From JBFMFR01 sp040752025 (GTDB taxonomy: Bacteria; Chloroflexota; Anaerolineae; Anaerolineales; UBA4823), in contig JBFMFR010000026.1 of NCBI GenBank assembly GCA_040752025.1, positions 1-64,000 on the forward strand: 64,000 bases of DNA, in the 5' to 3' direction. The notes beneath the pieces were generated by a model that was not told the origin of the DNA, made no database searches, and saw only the letters and a program-made list of their open reading frames with translations. Each line of letters opens with the position of its first letter. The first letter of the stretch is position 1. The position numbers and the translations under genes were made by a program. Shown here in pieces: positions 25,454 to 32,747 of this stretch.

Positions 25454-25975
25454 ATGAGCGAAACACCCGTCCCCGAAACAGAAGCCGTCAACGTGCTCTA
25501 TCGCCAGGCCACCGAGGCCGATCTGCCCGCAGTCGCGGCCCTGTACGATGACCTGGATGACTTTTTACGCAAGTTCACTTATGCTTTCCCAGAAGTAGAA
25601 AACGTGGGCGAAAAATGGCTGGATATCTTCCGCCGCACCCTGGGGCGCTTCAGCGTGGTATACGTCGCCGAATACCAGGGCGAAATGGTTGGGTTCATCC
25701 TCGCCCGCCTGAAGCGCGTCCCCGAATATCTGGGAGGCGTGATGGTTGGCGAATTGAAAGACATGTGGGTGCTGCCCAAAGTGCGCCGCCTGGGCATCGG
25801 CGAGAAACTGCTGCGCCTGGCCATCGAGTGGTGCCGCTCGCAGAACGTCCACTCCCTGGAGGCGCAAATCTTTCTGGGCAACGAGCCGATCATCAAGCTG
25901 GTCGAGTATCTGGGCATGAAGCGTGAGCTCTACCAGATGCGCATGGAATGGTCTGATTACAACGAGGGGTCATAA
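25454..25975 (+). CDS. GNAT-family N-acetyltransferase
   Basis: A 173-aa acetyltransferase. VLYRQATEADLPAVAALYDD opens the fold; FSVVYVAEYQGEMVGFILARL is the core strand pair; GELKDMWVLPKVRRLGIGEKLLRLAIEW is motif A with the acyl-CoA-binding R-x2-G-x-G loop; VHSLEAQIFLGNEPIIKLVEYLGMKRELYQMRME completes motif B. AAAGGAG immediately before ATG 25454 fixes the start, although the frame is open upstream. It could acetylate an amino sugar or the loaded amino acid of the neighbouring carrier protein. Confidence 0.9.
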   Translation: MSETPVPETEAVNVLYRQATEADLPAVAALYDDLDDFLRKFTYAFPEVENVGEKWLDIFRRTLGRFSVVYVAEYQGEMVGFILARLKRVPEYLGGVMVGELKDMWVLPKVRRLGIGEKLLRLAIEWCRSQNVHSLEAQIFLGNEPIIKLVEYLGMKRELYQMRMEWSDYNEGS

Positions 25976-25990
25976 ATCATTCCCACTACG

Positions 25991-26782
25991 ATGCGTGAAG
26001 TTACTCAAGCACAGGTAGTCGATTGCCTGGTCAGGCTGGGCATCCAGCCCGCCGACGGCCTGCTGGTGCATTCAGCCGTGCAGTTCCTGGGTAAGCCGGT
26101 AGACGGCAGCGGAACAGAGCGAAGCCGTTCCGTCGGCATGTACCTGGAAGCCATCCAGCAAGTCACCGGGCCGCAGGGCACAATCGCCGTCCCGACCTTC
26201 AACTTCGATTTCGCCCAGGGCGCGCCTTACGATCCTGGGACCACGCCATCTAAGGGGATGGGCGCCTTCTCCGAATACGTGCGCCAGCATCCGCAAGCGC
26301 GGCGCACATCGCACCCCATGCAGTCCCTGGCGATCATCGGCCATTATGCCGGTGACCTGGCCGGGCGCGATACGCTTTCCGCCTTCGACCCTGGCTCGGC
26401 CTTCGAGCGCATGCTGGAGATCGACTTCAAACTGCTGCTGCTCGGCGCCCATGCCAGCGCCATCTCGATGTTCCACTACTGCGAACATCGCGCCAACGTG
26501 CCCTACCGCTACTGGAAAGATTTCCCTGGGCAGGTGCGCACCCCTTCCGGCTGGCAGCAGCGTACCTACCGCATGTTCGTGCGCAACCTGGACCTGAACC
26601 CGCAGCTAACCCTCGATCCCGTTGTGGCCTACATGCAGGCGCGCCAGGAATGGCGCAGCTTGCCGCTCAACTACGGCACGCTCACCGTCTGCAAGCTGTC
26701 CGACTTCGTAGCCGCCGCAGACAAATTCCTGGCCGAAGACCCCTGGTCCCTGGTCACGAACAAAGCGGACTGTCTTCGATGA
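25991..26782 (+). CDS. AAC(3)-type acyltransferase (Antibiotic_NAT family)
   Basis: A 263-aa enzyme of the aminoglycoside 3-N-acetyltransferase fold. Seen: VHSAVQFLG, a GTIAVPTFNF strand, SHPMQSLAIIGHYA (the HPxxSxxxxG motif) and LLLGAHASAISMFHYCEHRANVPYRY, where the second His/Glu set lies. Members in glycan loci acylate amino sugars rather than drugs. Between KPVDG and VGMYLEAI there is an added SGTERSRS encoded by a palindromic repeat. It starts 15 bases after the GNAT gene and its stop overlaps the next start, so translation is probably coupled. Confidence 0.88.
   Translation: MREVTQAQVVDCLVRLGIQPADGLLVHSAVQFLGKPVDGSGTERSRSVGMYLEAIQQVTGPQGTIAVPTFNFDFAQGAPYDPGTTPSKGMGAFSEYVRQHPQARRTSHPMQSLAIIGHYAGDLAGRDTLSAFDPGSAFERMLEIDFKLLLLGAHASAISMFHYCEHRANVPYRYWKDFPGQVRTPSGWQQRTYRMFVRNLDLNPQLTLDPVVAYMQARQEWRSLPLNYGTLTVCKLSDFVAAADKFLAEDPWSLVTNKADCLR
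26109..26132 (+). repeat. GGAAC/GTTCC palindromic repeat, copy 12
   Basis: GCGGAACAGAGCG (26109-26121), then AAGCC and GTTCCG (26127-26132), lies in frame in the AAC(3)-like gene (SGTERSRS). Confidence 0.8.
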
Positions 26783-28176
26783 AAAGCATGATCGAACTCA
26801 CCCAGGAGCTCTGGTTCCTGAAGCGCGACATCGTTTCCGACGATTTCGACCGGGCGTTGTACCGCCTGGCAGAAGAAATCCCGGCGGTACTTCTGAGCGT
26901 GAACGAAGTCGCCGTTCCGCCAGCCCAGCCACCCAGCGCCATGCACATCCTCGAATATCCTACCGGCACAGCCTGCTGGACCTGGCGCATCCCCGAGAAG
27001 TGGACCTGTCACCAGGCCTACCTCGAGACCCTGGACGGTCGCCGCCTGCTCGACTACGCCGATCACCCATTGCATGTTGTCTCGTACTCGCTGCCCTTCG
27101 AAGGCCTGGTCAGCCGGACAGAACTGCTCGAGCACCTGCACGTGCACCCACGCCTGCCGCAGGCCATCCCCTTCGTCTTCAAGTACTACGACCGGGATTG
27201 GGGCTTGTGCGCTTCGCAGGTCTTGCGCGATTCGCTCAGCGAAGAGACTTATCGAGTAGTGATCCGCACGACCTTCGAGCCGGGTACGCTGAAAGTCGGT
27301 GAAATCGTCATTCCCGGCGAGAGTGCGCAGACTTTCGTGTTGGTGGCCCACCTGTGCCACCCGGCGATGGTCAATGACGATCTGACCGGCGTGGTAGTCG
27401 GCCTGGATGTCGCCCGGACCCTGCTGGCTGGCCCGCGGCCCTATTACACCTACCGCCTGTTGATCCTGCCCGAGACCATCGGCTCTGTCGCCTACCTCAG
27501 CCATCACGAGCATCTGATCCCCGATATGGTCGGCGGCCTGTTCCTGGAAATGTTAGGCGGAAGCACCGCTGAAGAACGCGCCCACGCCTTGCAGGGCTCT
27601 TTCATGCCGCACAGCCAGGCCGACCGCTGCCTGGTATCGGCCCTGCACGGCCTGGACCCGCACAGCTACAGCGCCCCCTATCGCAGTGTGATCAACAACG
27701 ATGAACGCCAGTTCAACGCTCCTGGGGTGCGCGTGCCCATGCTCTCGCTCTCGCGCGTTGAGCGCCGGGACTCCCCCACATGGCCCTACCCGCAGTACCA
27801 TTCCAGCCTGGACACGCCCGCCATCGTTTCCGAAGAAAGCCTGCAAGCCTCCAAAGAGGTGGTTTTGGGTCTGCTGCAAGCCTGGGAGCGCAACCAGTAC
27901 GTTGTCAACAACTTCAAAGGCGAGATATTCTGCTCGGGCTACGGCATCTGGGTCGATTACCGCCTCAACCCGGAAGGGCATCGCCGTTTATTCGAGATCA
28001 TGGAGCGCTGCGATGGCGAGCACACCGTCGCCGATATCGCCGTAGAGCTGGATGTGCCCTTCCAATCTGTCTGGGAGGTGGTCAGCCTGCTCGCCAGCAA
28101 GGACCTGGTCTGGTTCAGCCGCGCCCCACACCCCACCGATCCCCATTCGTTTACAAGCCAACCTGCTCAAGTTTAA
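26779..28176 (+). CDS. DUF4910/DUF2172 aminopeptidase-like protein
   Basis: A 465-aa protein of the M28-like aminopeptidase group. RIPEKWTCHQAYLETLDGRRLLDYADHPLHVVSYS-type sequence (DUF2172 region, parts only cited) is followed by AHLCHPAMVNDDLTGVVVG, LLILPETIGS, FLEMLGG and QYHSSLDTP; these carry the His, Asp and Glu ligands expected of a zinc peptidase fold. The last 80 residues form a winged helix (CDGEHTVADIAVELDVPFQS). It might hydrolyse or transfer an aminoacyl group. A degenerate palindromic repeat lies at 26883-26921. Start at 26779 in an ATGA overlap. Confidence 0.83.
   Translation: MKSMIELTQELWFLKRDIVSDDFDRALYRLAEEIPAVLLSVNEVAVPPAQPPSAMHILEYPTGTACWTWRIPEKWTCHQAYLETLDGRRLLDYADHPLHVVSYSLPFEGLVSRTELLEHLHVHPRLPQAIPFVFKYYDRDWGLCASQVLRDSLSEETYRVVIRTTFEPGTLKVGEIVIPGESAQTFVLVAHLCHPAMVNDDLTGVVVGLDVARTLLAGPRPYYTYRLLILPETIGSVAYLSHHEHLIPDMVGGLFLEMLGGSTAEERAHALQGSFMPHSQADRCLVSALHGLDPHSYSAPYRSVINNDERQFNAPGVRVPMLSLSRVERRDSPTWPYPQYHSSLDTPAIVSEESLQASKEVVLGLLQAWERNQYVVNNFKGEIFCSGYGIWVDYRLNPEGHRRLFEIMERCDGEHTVADIAVELDVPFQSVWEVVSLLASKDLVWFSRAPHPTDPHSFTSQPAQV
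26883..26921 (-). repeat. GGAAC/GTTCC palindromic repeat, copy 13 (degenerate)
   Basis: GGCGGTAC (26883-26890) and GTTCCGCC (26914-26921) flank TTCTGAGCGTGAACG and further bases, similar to the element at 34787. In frame in the DUF4910 gene (AVLLSVNEVAVPP). Confidence 0.5.
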
Positions 28177-29039
28177 TGGGCTTATTCTACGCCGCCAAAG
28201 AACGCTTGAAAATCATCCGCTGGCAAGGCCGCCGCGCTCGCGCCGCCCTGCGCTGGGGGCCTGAGGCGCAGAGCAAATCTCCGGCGGTCTTGGGCAATGC
28301 CATGCCCAAATCCGGATCGCACCTGATCATCCAGGTGCTGCAGGGCCTGGTGCACCTGGGTCCGTTCGTCAATCCCGGCTTCCCGCCCGTCAATCGCTCC
28401 GAAGACAACAGCAAACAGCCGGATGCTTCCGTCCTGGCCAATATCCAGCGCATGCGTCCGGGCGACATCGCTTATGGATACGTGCACAGCCGTGAGCCTT
28501 TCATCTCGGCCCTGGCAAAACCCGGCCGGGCGACGATCTTCGTGTACCGCGACCCGCGCGACATGGTCGTTTCGCACGTTTTTTACGCCACGCAAATGCA
28601 CAAGGGTCACGGCATGCATCGCTATTACACCGAGCAGTTGCATACGATGGAAGCGCGCATCAACGCCGCCATACAGGGTGTAGAACAGCCAGGGTCAGAA
28701 CTCTCGCCCATCCGCAAGAAATACGAGAATTACCTGGGCTGGCTGGAACAACCCGCTGTGCTCTGCCTGCGCTTCGAGGATTTGATCCTGGACCGCGAGC
28801 AGGCCCTCGGCCGCATCCTGGATTATCTGGCGGACCGGGGCTTTGTCCCGCCTGTCAGTCGCCCTCAGGCGGTTGACGCCCTGGCGCAGGCCATCGCTCC
28901 CAAACGCTCTGGCACCTTCCGCAAGGGCCAGCCCGGCAACTGGCGCGAGCATTTCACCCCGGCCAACATCGCCTGCTTTAAGGAAACGTCCGGCGATTTG
29001 CTCCTGCGCCTGGGCTACGAGGAGACTGGCGATTGGTAG
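28176..29039 (+). CDS. Sulfotransferase family protein (tandem copy 1)
   Basis: A 287-aa sulfotransferase. GNAMPKSGSHLIIQVLQGLV is the phosphosulfate loop and TIFVYRDPRDMVVSHVFYA the 3'-phosphate site. CLRFEDLI and the end SGTFRKGQPGNWREHFTP...RLGYEETGDW complete the fold. It is a clear tandem relative of the next gene (same PKSG(S/T)HL, RDPRD, W-REHF and RLGYE-DW layout). The ATG at 28176 overlaps the previous stop by one base (TAATG). Confidence 0.88.
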   Translation: MGLFYAAKERLKIIRWQGRRARAALRWGPEAQSKSPAVLGNAMPKSGSHLIIQVLQGLVHLGPFVNPGFPPVNRSEDNSKQPDASVLANIQRMRPGDIAYGYVHSREPFISALAKPGRATIFVYRDPRDMVVSHVFYATQMHKGHGMHRYYTEQLHTMEARINAAIQGVEQPGSELSPIRKKYENYLGWLEQPAVLCLRFEDLILDREQALGRILDYLADRGFVPPVSRPQAVDALAQAIAPKRSGTFRKGQPGNWREHFTPANIACFKETSGDLLLRLGYEETGDW

Positions 29040-29956
29040 AGCGCTACAAATCGTCGGTTTCGCCCAAACAGAACTTCCTGCTCTACGCCCGTTTTGGGCG
29101 TCGCGCTCTGCGCCGCTTTCGCCAGAGCCTGCGCTACGGCCGGCGCGCCCTGTCGCAGTCGCCCATCCTCTTCGCCAACTCTTTCCCGAAGAGCGGCACC
29201 CACCTGCTCACCCAGGTGATGCAGGGCTTCACCCACATCGGCCCGGCGGTGGTCAGTGGCCTGCCGGCAGTGGTCACTTTCGATGGCCTGACCGGCCGCC
29301 AACGCAGCGAAAGCGAAATCCTGAGTGATCTCGGGATTCTACTTCCTGGAGATGTGGCTTATGGCCATGTGCACGCTTTTCCAGGCGCGCTGGCATACCT
29401 GTGCCAGCCCGGATTCGCTGCCTTTTTTATTCTGCGCGACCCGCGCGATGTGGCCGTTTCGCACGTGCACTACGTGGCAGAAATGGCACCCAACCACATC
29501 CACCATCGCTATTATCAAGAAGCGCTGCACACTTTCGACGAGAGATTGCAGGCCAGCATCGCCGGAGTCAGCCAGGCCGCCTTCCAGCAAAAGTACGGCG
29601 CAGATACGCAGGCCTTGCTGCCGCACATCCGGGAGCGCTTCGAGCCTTACCTGGGTTGGTTAGAGCAGCCCGGAGTGCTGGCGCTGCGCTACGAAATCTT
29701 CAGCAGCGACCGGCAGGCTGCCCTCGCCAGCGTGTTCGATCACGCCGTGCGGCGCGGCTTTGTCTGCCGGTTGGATCTACAAGCCGCCCTGGAAGCCCTG
29801 TCCAAAAGTATCGACCCGCAGCGTTCTCCAACTTTCCGCAGCGGGAAAACCGGCGGCTGGCGCGCCGTTTTCACCCCGGCGCATAAAGCGCTCTTCAAAG
29901 AAATCTGCGGCGACCTGCTCATCCGCCTGGGATACGAAACCAACCAGGACTGGTAA
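29033..29956 (+). CDS. Sulfotransferase family protein (tandem copy 2)
   Basis: A 307-aa sulfotransferase starting at TTG inside the end of its twin. NSFPKSGTHLLTQVMQGF, FILRDPRDVAVSHVHYVAEM and SPTFRSGKTGGWRAVFTP with LIRLGYETNQDW mirror the upstream gene. The N-terminal 40 residues are basic (RFGRRALRRFRQSLRYGRRA), and contain NFLL encoded by a sequence that looks like a decayed palindromic repeat. Tandem duplication followed by divergence suggests two related but distinct sulfation sites. Confidence 0.87.
   Translation: MVERYKSSVSPKQNFLLYARFGRRALRRFRQSLRYGRRALSQSPILFANSFPKSGTHLLTQVMQGFTHIGPAVVSGLPAVVTFDGLTGRQRSESEILSDLGILLPGDVAYGHVHAFPGALAYLCQPGFAAFFILRDPRDVAVSHVHYVAEMAPNHIHHRYYQEALHTFDERLQASIAGVSQAAFQQKYGADTQALLPHIRERFEPYLGWLEQPGVLALRYEIFSSDRQAALASVFDHAVRRGFVCRLDLQAALEALSKSIDPQRSPTFRSGKTGGWRAVFTPAHKALFKEICGDLLIRLGYETNQDW
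29069..29084 (-). repeat. Possible decayed GGAAC/GTTCC repeat, copy 14
   Basis: CAGAACTTCCTGCTCT resembles the core (NFLL reading) but the second arm is altered. It may be coincidental. Confidence 0.3.
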
Positions 29957-29959
29957 GGG

Positions 29960-29973
29960 CGAAACAAGTTTCG
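29960..29973. repeat. Short palindrome between genes
   Basis: CGAAACAAGTTTCG is a perfect 14-bp palindrome just after the sulfotransferase stop, 54 bases upstream of a full GGAAC/GTTCC copy. It resembles the family with A/T replacing the G/C pair and may be a relative. Confidence 0.35.
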
Positions 29974-29985
29974 GCGGAAAACCAC

Positions 29986-31008
29986 ATGTTTCATACCCCG
30001 CAAGAACACAGCCCGCACTGTTCCGCCGGAACTTCCTGTTCCGCCGTCATCCGAGCCTGCAACGAAGAAAAGCACATCGGGCGATTGTTAGCTGGCATCG
30101 CCCAGCAAACGCTAAAGGATATCGAAGTCATCCTGGTCGACTCGGGCTCTACAGATGCCACAATCGCTACCGCGGAGAAATTTGCTGGCGATTTGACTCT
30201 CAAGGTGCTACACATCCAGCCTGAGCAGTTCACCTTTGGCCGCTCGCTGAACCTGGGCATCGAGCATGCCCGGGGCGAGCACATCGTCATCGCCAGCGCT
30301 CACGTCTACCCGGTGTACCCCGACTGGCTGGAGCGCCTGTTGGCCCCCTTCGAAGACTCCAAAACGGGCCTGACGTATGGCAAGCAGCGCGGCGGGGAGA
30401 GCACCCAATTCTCAGAGCACCAGGTATTTGCCCACTGGTTCCCGGAACAATCACAGCCGCGCCAAGCTACGCCCTTCTGTAACAACGCTAATGCAGCCAT
30501 CCGCCGCTCGCTGTGGGAACAACACCCTTACGACGAAACGCTGACCGGCCTGGAGGATCTGGCCTGGGCGCGCTGGCTGGTAGACACTGGTTATGCCATC
30601 GCTTACGTGGCCGAAGCAGAAGTGATCCACGTTCACAACGAAACGCATCGCGGCGTTTACAACCGCTACCGGCGTGAGGCCATGGCTTTCAAGCGCATCT
30701 TCCCGCAAGAGCACTTCACCCTGGCAGATTTTCTGCGACTGGTCACTTTCAATATCGCCAACGACCTCTGGCAGGCTTTCCGCCACAGGCGCGCCCATCC
30801 CAATGTTAATCTGGGAAGCATCCTGTGGTTTCGTTGGATGCAGTTCTGGGGCACTTATCAAGGCTATCGCCATTCTGGGCCAGTGACCTGGCAGTTACGC
30901 CGCACGTTTTATTATCCTCGCCAAACAGATGCTGTCGGTTCTGGCGCCAGTCGGGCCGCCTCCCGGCAAATCGAGCCGATCTGCTACAGTAAAGGCGATC
31001 TCGAATAA
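29986..31008 (+). CDS. Glycosyltransferase family 2 (N-terminus altered by a repeat)
   Basis: A 340-aa GT-A enzyme. AVIRACNEEKHIGRLLAGIAQQ, IEVILVDSGSTDATI and ALNLGIEHARGEH-type motifs are typical (rhamnosyltransferase-like GT2); NNANAAIRRSLWEQHPYDETLTGLEDLAWARW is the acceptor region. The usual hydrophobic first strand before VIRAxNEE (SIV-like) is replaced by AGTSCSA, encoded by a perfect palindromic repeat at 30027-30044. Translation from ATG 29986 gives an odd leader (MFHTPQEHSPHC). The start may therefore be new, or the real one lost. C-terminal region is basic. Confidence 0.8.
   Translation: MFHTPQEHSPHCSAGTSCSAVIRACNEEKHIGRLLAGIAQQTLKDIEVILVDSGSTDATIATAEKFAGDLTLKVLHIQPEQFTFGRSLNLGIEHARGEHIVIASAHVYPVYPDWLERLLAPFEDSKTGLTYGKQRGGESTQFSEHQVFAHWFPEQSQPRQATPFCNNANAAIRRSLWEQHPYDETLTGLEDLAWARWLVDTGYAIAYVAEAEVIHVHNETHRGVYNRYRREAMAFKRIFPQEHFTLADFLRLVTFNIANDLWQAFRHRRAHPNVNLGSILWFRWMQFWGTYQGYRHSGPVTWQLRRTFYYPRQTDAVGSGASRAASRQIEPICYSKGDLE
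30027..30044 (-). repeat. GGAAC/GTTCC palindromic repeat, copy 15
   Basis: CGGAACTTCCTGTTCCGC, preceded at 30020 by an extra GTTCCGC, so two right arms surround one left arm. Read as GTSCSA at the N-terminus of the GT2 gene. Confidence 0.85.
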
Positions 31009-31030
31009 CGACAAACCCGAGTAGAAGACC

Positions 31031-31762
31031 ATGGATACACTGCAAAGCACACAAGCCCAAAAGACGCATGCCGCCAGCATCGCCGCGCTGATCCCGATGC
31101 GCCACCATTCGCAGCGCGTACCCGGCAAGAATTACCGCCCGCTGGCAGGTAAGCCCCTCTTTCACCACATCATCGAGACGTTGCTCGAATGTCCAGAAAT
31201 CAACCAGATAGTGGTAGATACCGACAGCCAGCCGGTAGTGGATGGCCTGCGTGCGCATTTCCCGCAGGTGCAGGTGCTCGTGCGTCCAGAGCACCTGCGC
31301 GCTGACCATATCCCCATGAATGAGATCCTGGCGTATGACACGGAGCAGGTGCAGGCCGACTTTTACTTGCAAACCCACAGCACGAACCCGCTGCTGCGCC
31401 CGCAAAGCGTCTCGAAGGCCATCCAGGCTTTGCTGGCGAACTACCCGGCATACGACTCGCTATTTTCCGTCACCCGCTTGCAAACCCGCCTGTGGGACCA
31501 GCTTGGCAGGGCCATCAACCACAACCCGGCCATCCTGCTGCAAACCCAGGACCTTCCGCCTGTGTATGAAGAAAATTCTTGCCTGTACATCTTCACCCGC
31601 CGGACGCTGCTGGCGCGCCGCAACCGCCTGGGTGAGCGCCCGATGATGTTCGAAATCTCGCCTGCGGAAGCCTGGGATATCGACGAAGAGATCGATTTCG
31701 CCATCACCGATTTTTTGATGAGCGAAGCCCAAGAACGCCAACGGAAAGAGAACAGATCATGA
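31031..31762 (+). CDS. Acylneuraminate cytidylyltransferase-like (NeuA type)
   Basis: A 243-aa CTP-dependent enzyme that would activate a nonulosonic or related sugar acid to its CMP form. ALIPMRHHSQRVPGKNYRPLAGKPL is the nucleotide-binding motif, with the Arg and Lys positions of the family; ADFYLQTHSTNPLLRPQSVSKAI holds the acidic site region; WDIDEEIDFAITDFLM matches the C-terminal metal-binding Asp segment. The stop overlaps the following ATG (ATGA), so it is translationally linked to the 2-hydroxyacid dehydrogenase. Confidence 0.87.
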   Translation: MDTLQSTQAQKTHAASIAALIPMRHHSQRVPGKNYRPLAGKPLFHHIIETLLECPEINQIVVDTDSQPVVDGLRAHFPQVQVLVRPEHLRADHIPMNEILAYDTEQVQADFYLQTHSTNPLLRPQSVSKAIQALLANYPAYDSLFSVTRLQTRLWDQLGRAINHNPAILLQTQDLPPVYEENSCLYIFTRRTLLARRNRLGERPMMFEISPAEAWDIDEEIDFAITDFLMSEAQERQRKENRS

Positions 31763-32715
31763 AAACCATCTTGCTTTCAGCTCCTTATATCGTCCCTATC
31801 ATCGCGCGCTTCCGCCCCTTGCTCGAGAGCTACGGCCTGGAAATCCTCCTCGCTCCGGTCGAAGAACGCCTCGATGAAAAAGCCTTGCTGGCCTACGCCG
31901 GGCAATTCGATGGCGCTTTGTGCGGCGACGACCAATTCACCGAGCCTGTACTCCAGGCCTGCGCCCCACGCCTGAAAGTTATCTCCAAGTGGGGCACTGG
32001 AATTGATTCGATCGATTCTCAGGCCGCTGCCCGCCTGGGCATCCAGGTATGCCGCACGCCCAACGCCTTTACGCTGCCGGTGGCAGACAGCGTACTGGGC
32101 TACATGCTGGCCTACGTACGCCGCCTGCCGTGGATGGACCAGGCTATGAAGCGCAACGTTTGGGATAAAATCCCTGGTCGCTCGCTAAGTGAGTGTACCT
32201 TAGGGATCGTCGGCGTCGGCAATATCGGCAAAGCCATTGCCCGCCGCGCCCGCTCCTTCGGGATGCGCATCCTCGGCGCCGACATCATCGAAATCGCCCC
32301 CGATTTCCTCGCCGAAAACGGGGTCGAGATGACCAGCCTGGAAGACTTGTTGGCCCAGGCCGACTTCGTCAGCTTGAACTGCGATCTAAACACAACCAGT
32401 TACCACCTGATGAACCGCCGCACGCTGGCCTTGATGAAACCTACCGCCGTTCTGATCAACGCCGCCCGCGGCCCGGTCGTGGAAGAACCTGCCCTGGTCG
32501 AAGCTTTGCAAAAGGGCCTCATCGCTGGCGCAGCCCTGGATGTTTACGAACACGAACCGCTGCCCAAAGACAGCCCATTGTTGCAGATGGATAACGTTAT
32601 GCTCGCCCCGCATAACGCCAATTCCAGTCCGGCAGCCTGGGAGCGCGTCCACCGCAATACCATCCGCAACTTGCTGGTCGGCCTGGGTCTGGAACCGCCC
32701 ACGGATTGGCCCTGA
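31759..32715 (+). CDS. D-2-hydroxyacid dehydrogenase (phosphoglycerate dehydrogenase-like)
   Basis: A 318-aa NAD-dependent dehydrogenase. The Rossmann motif GIVGVGNIGKAIARRA is followed by VLINAARGPVVEEPALVEAL (catalytic Arg region), AALDVYEHEPLPKDSPLL (Glu) and MLAPHNANSSPAAWER (catalytic His). Serine synthesis genes are absent, and it sits between a CMP-sugar synthetase and an SDR, so it probably oxidises or reduces an acid sugar precursor. The catalytic set is complete. Substrate unknown. Confidence 0.85.
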   Translation: MKTILLSAPYIVPIIARFRPLLESYGLEILLAPVEERLDEKALLAYAGQFDGALCGDDQFTEPVLQACAPRLKVISKWGTGIDSIDSQAAARLGIQVCRTPNAFTLPVADSVLGYMLAYVRRLPWMDQAMKRNVWDKIPGRSLSECTLGIVGVGNIGKAIARRARSFGMRILGADIIEIAPDFLAENGVEMTSLEDLLAQADFVSLNCDLNTTSYHLMNRRTLALMKPTAVLINAARGPVVEEPALVEALQKGLIAGAALDVYEHEPLPKDSPLLQMDNVMLAPHNANSSPAAWERVHRNTIRNLLVGLGLEPPTDWP

Positions 32716-32747
32716 TCGAGACGAATTTCGAAGGAGAGAACTGTTAC

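Noticed and set aside
24511..25491. 326-codon minus-strand frame opposite the carrier-protein ligase
   Set aside because: The plus-strand gene has clear class II synthetase motifs; no family character in the antisense frame.
25991..26782. Aminoglycoside resistance gene
   Set aside because: The fold is AAC(3)-like, but the context is a glycan locus with a dedicated carrier protein, so amino-sugar acylation is the better reading.
27780..28175. In-frame extension upstream of the 28176 sulfotransferase
   Set aside because: Lies wholly within the DUF4910 gene and is Arg/Pro-rich shadow sequence.
31759..32715. Serine-pathway phosphoglycerate dehydrogenase (serA)
   Set aside because: Short form without regulatory domains, placed between sugar-activation genes; a glycan-precursor role is more likely.
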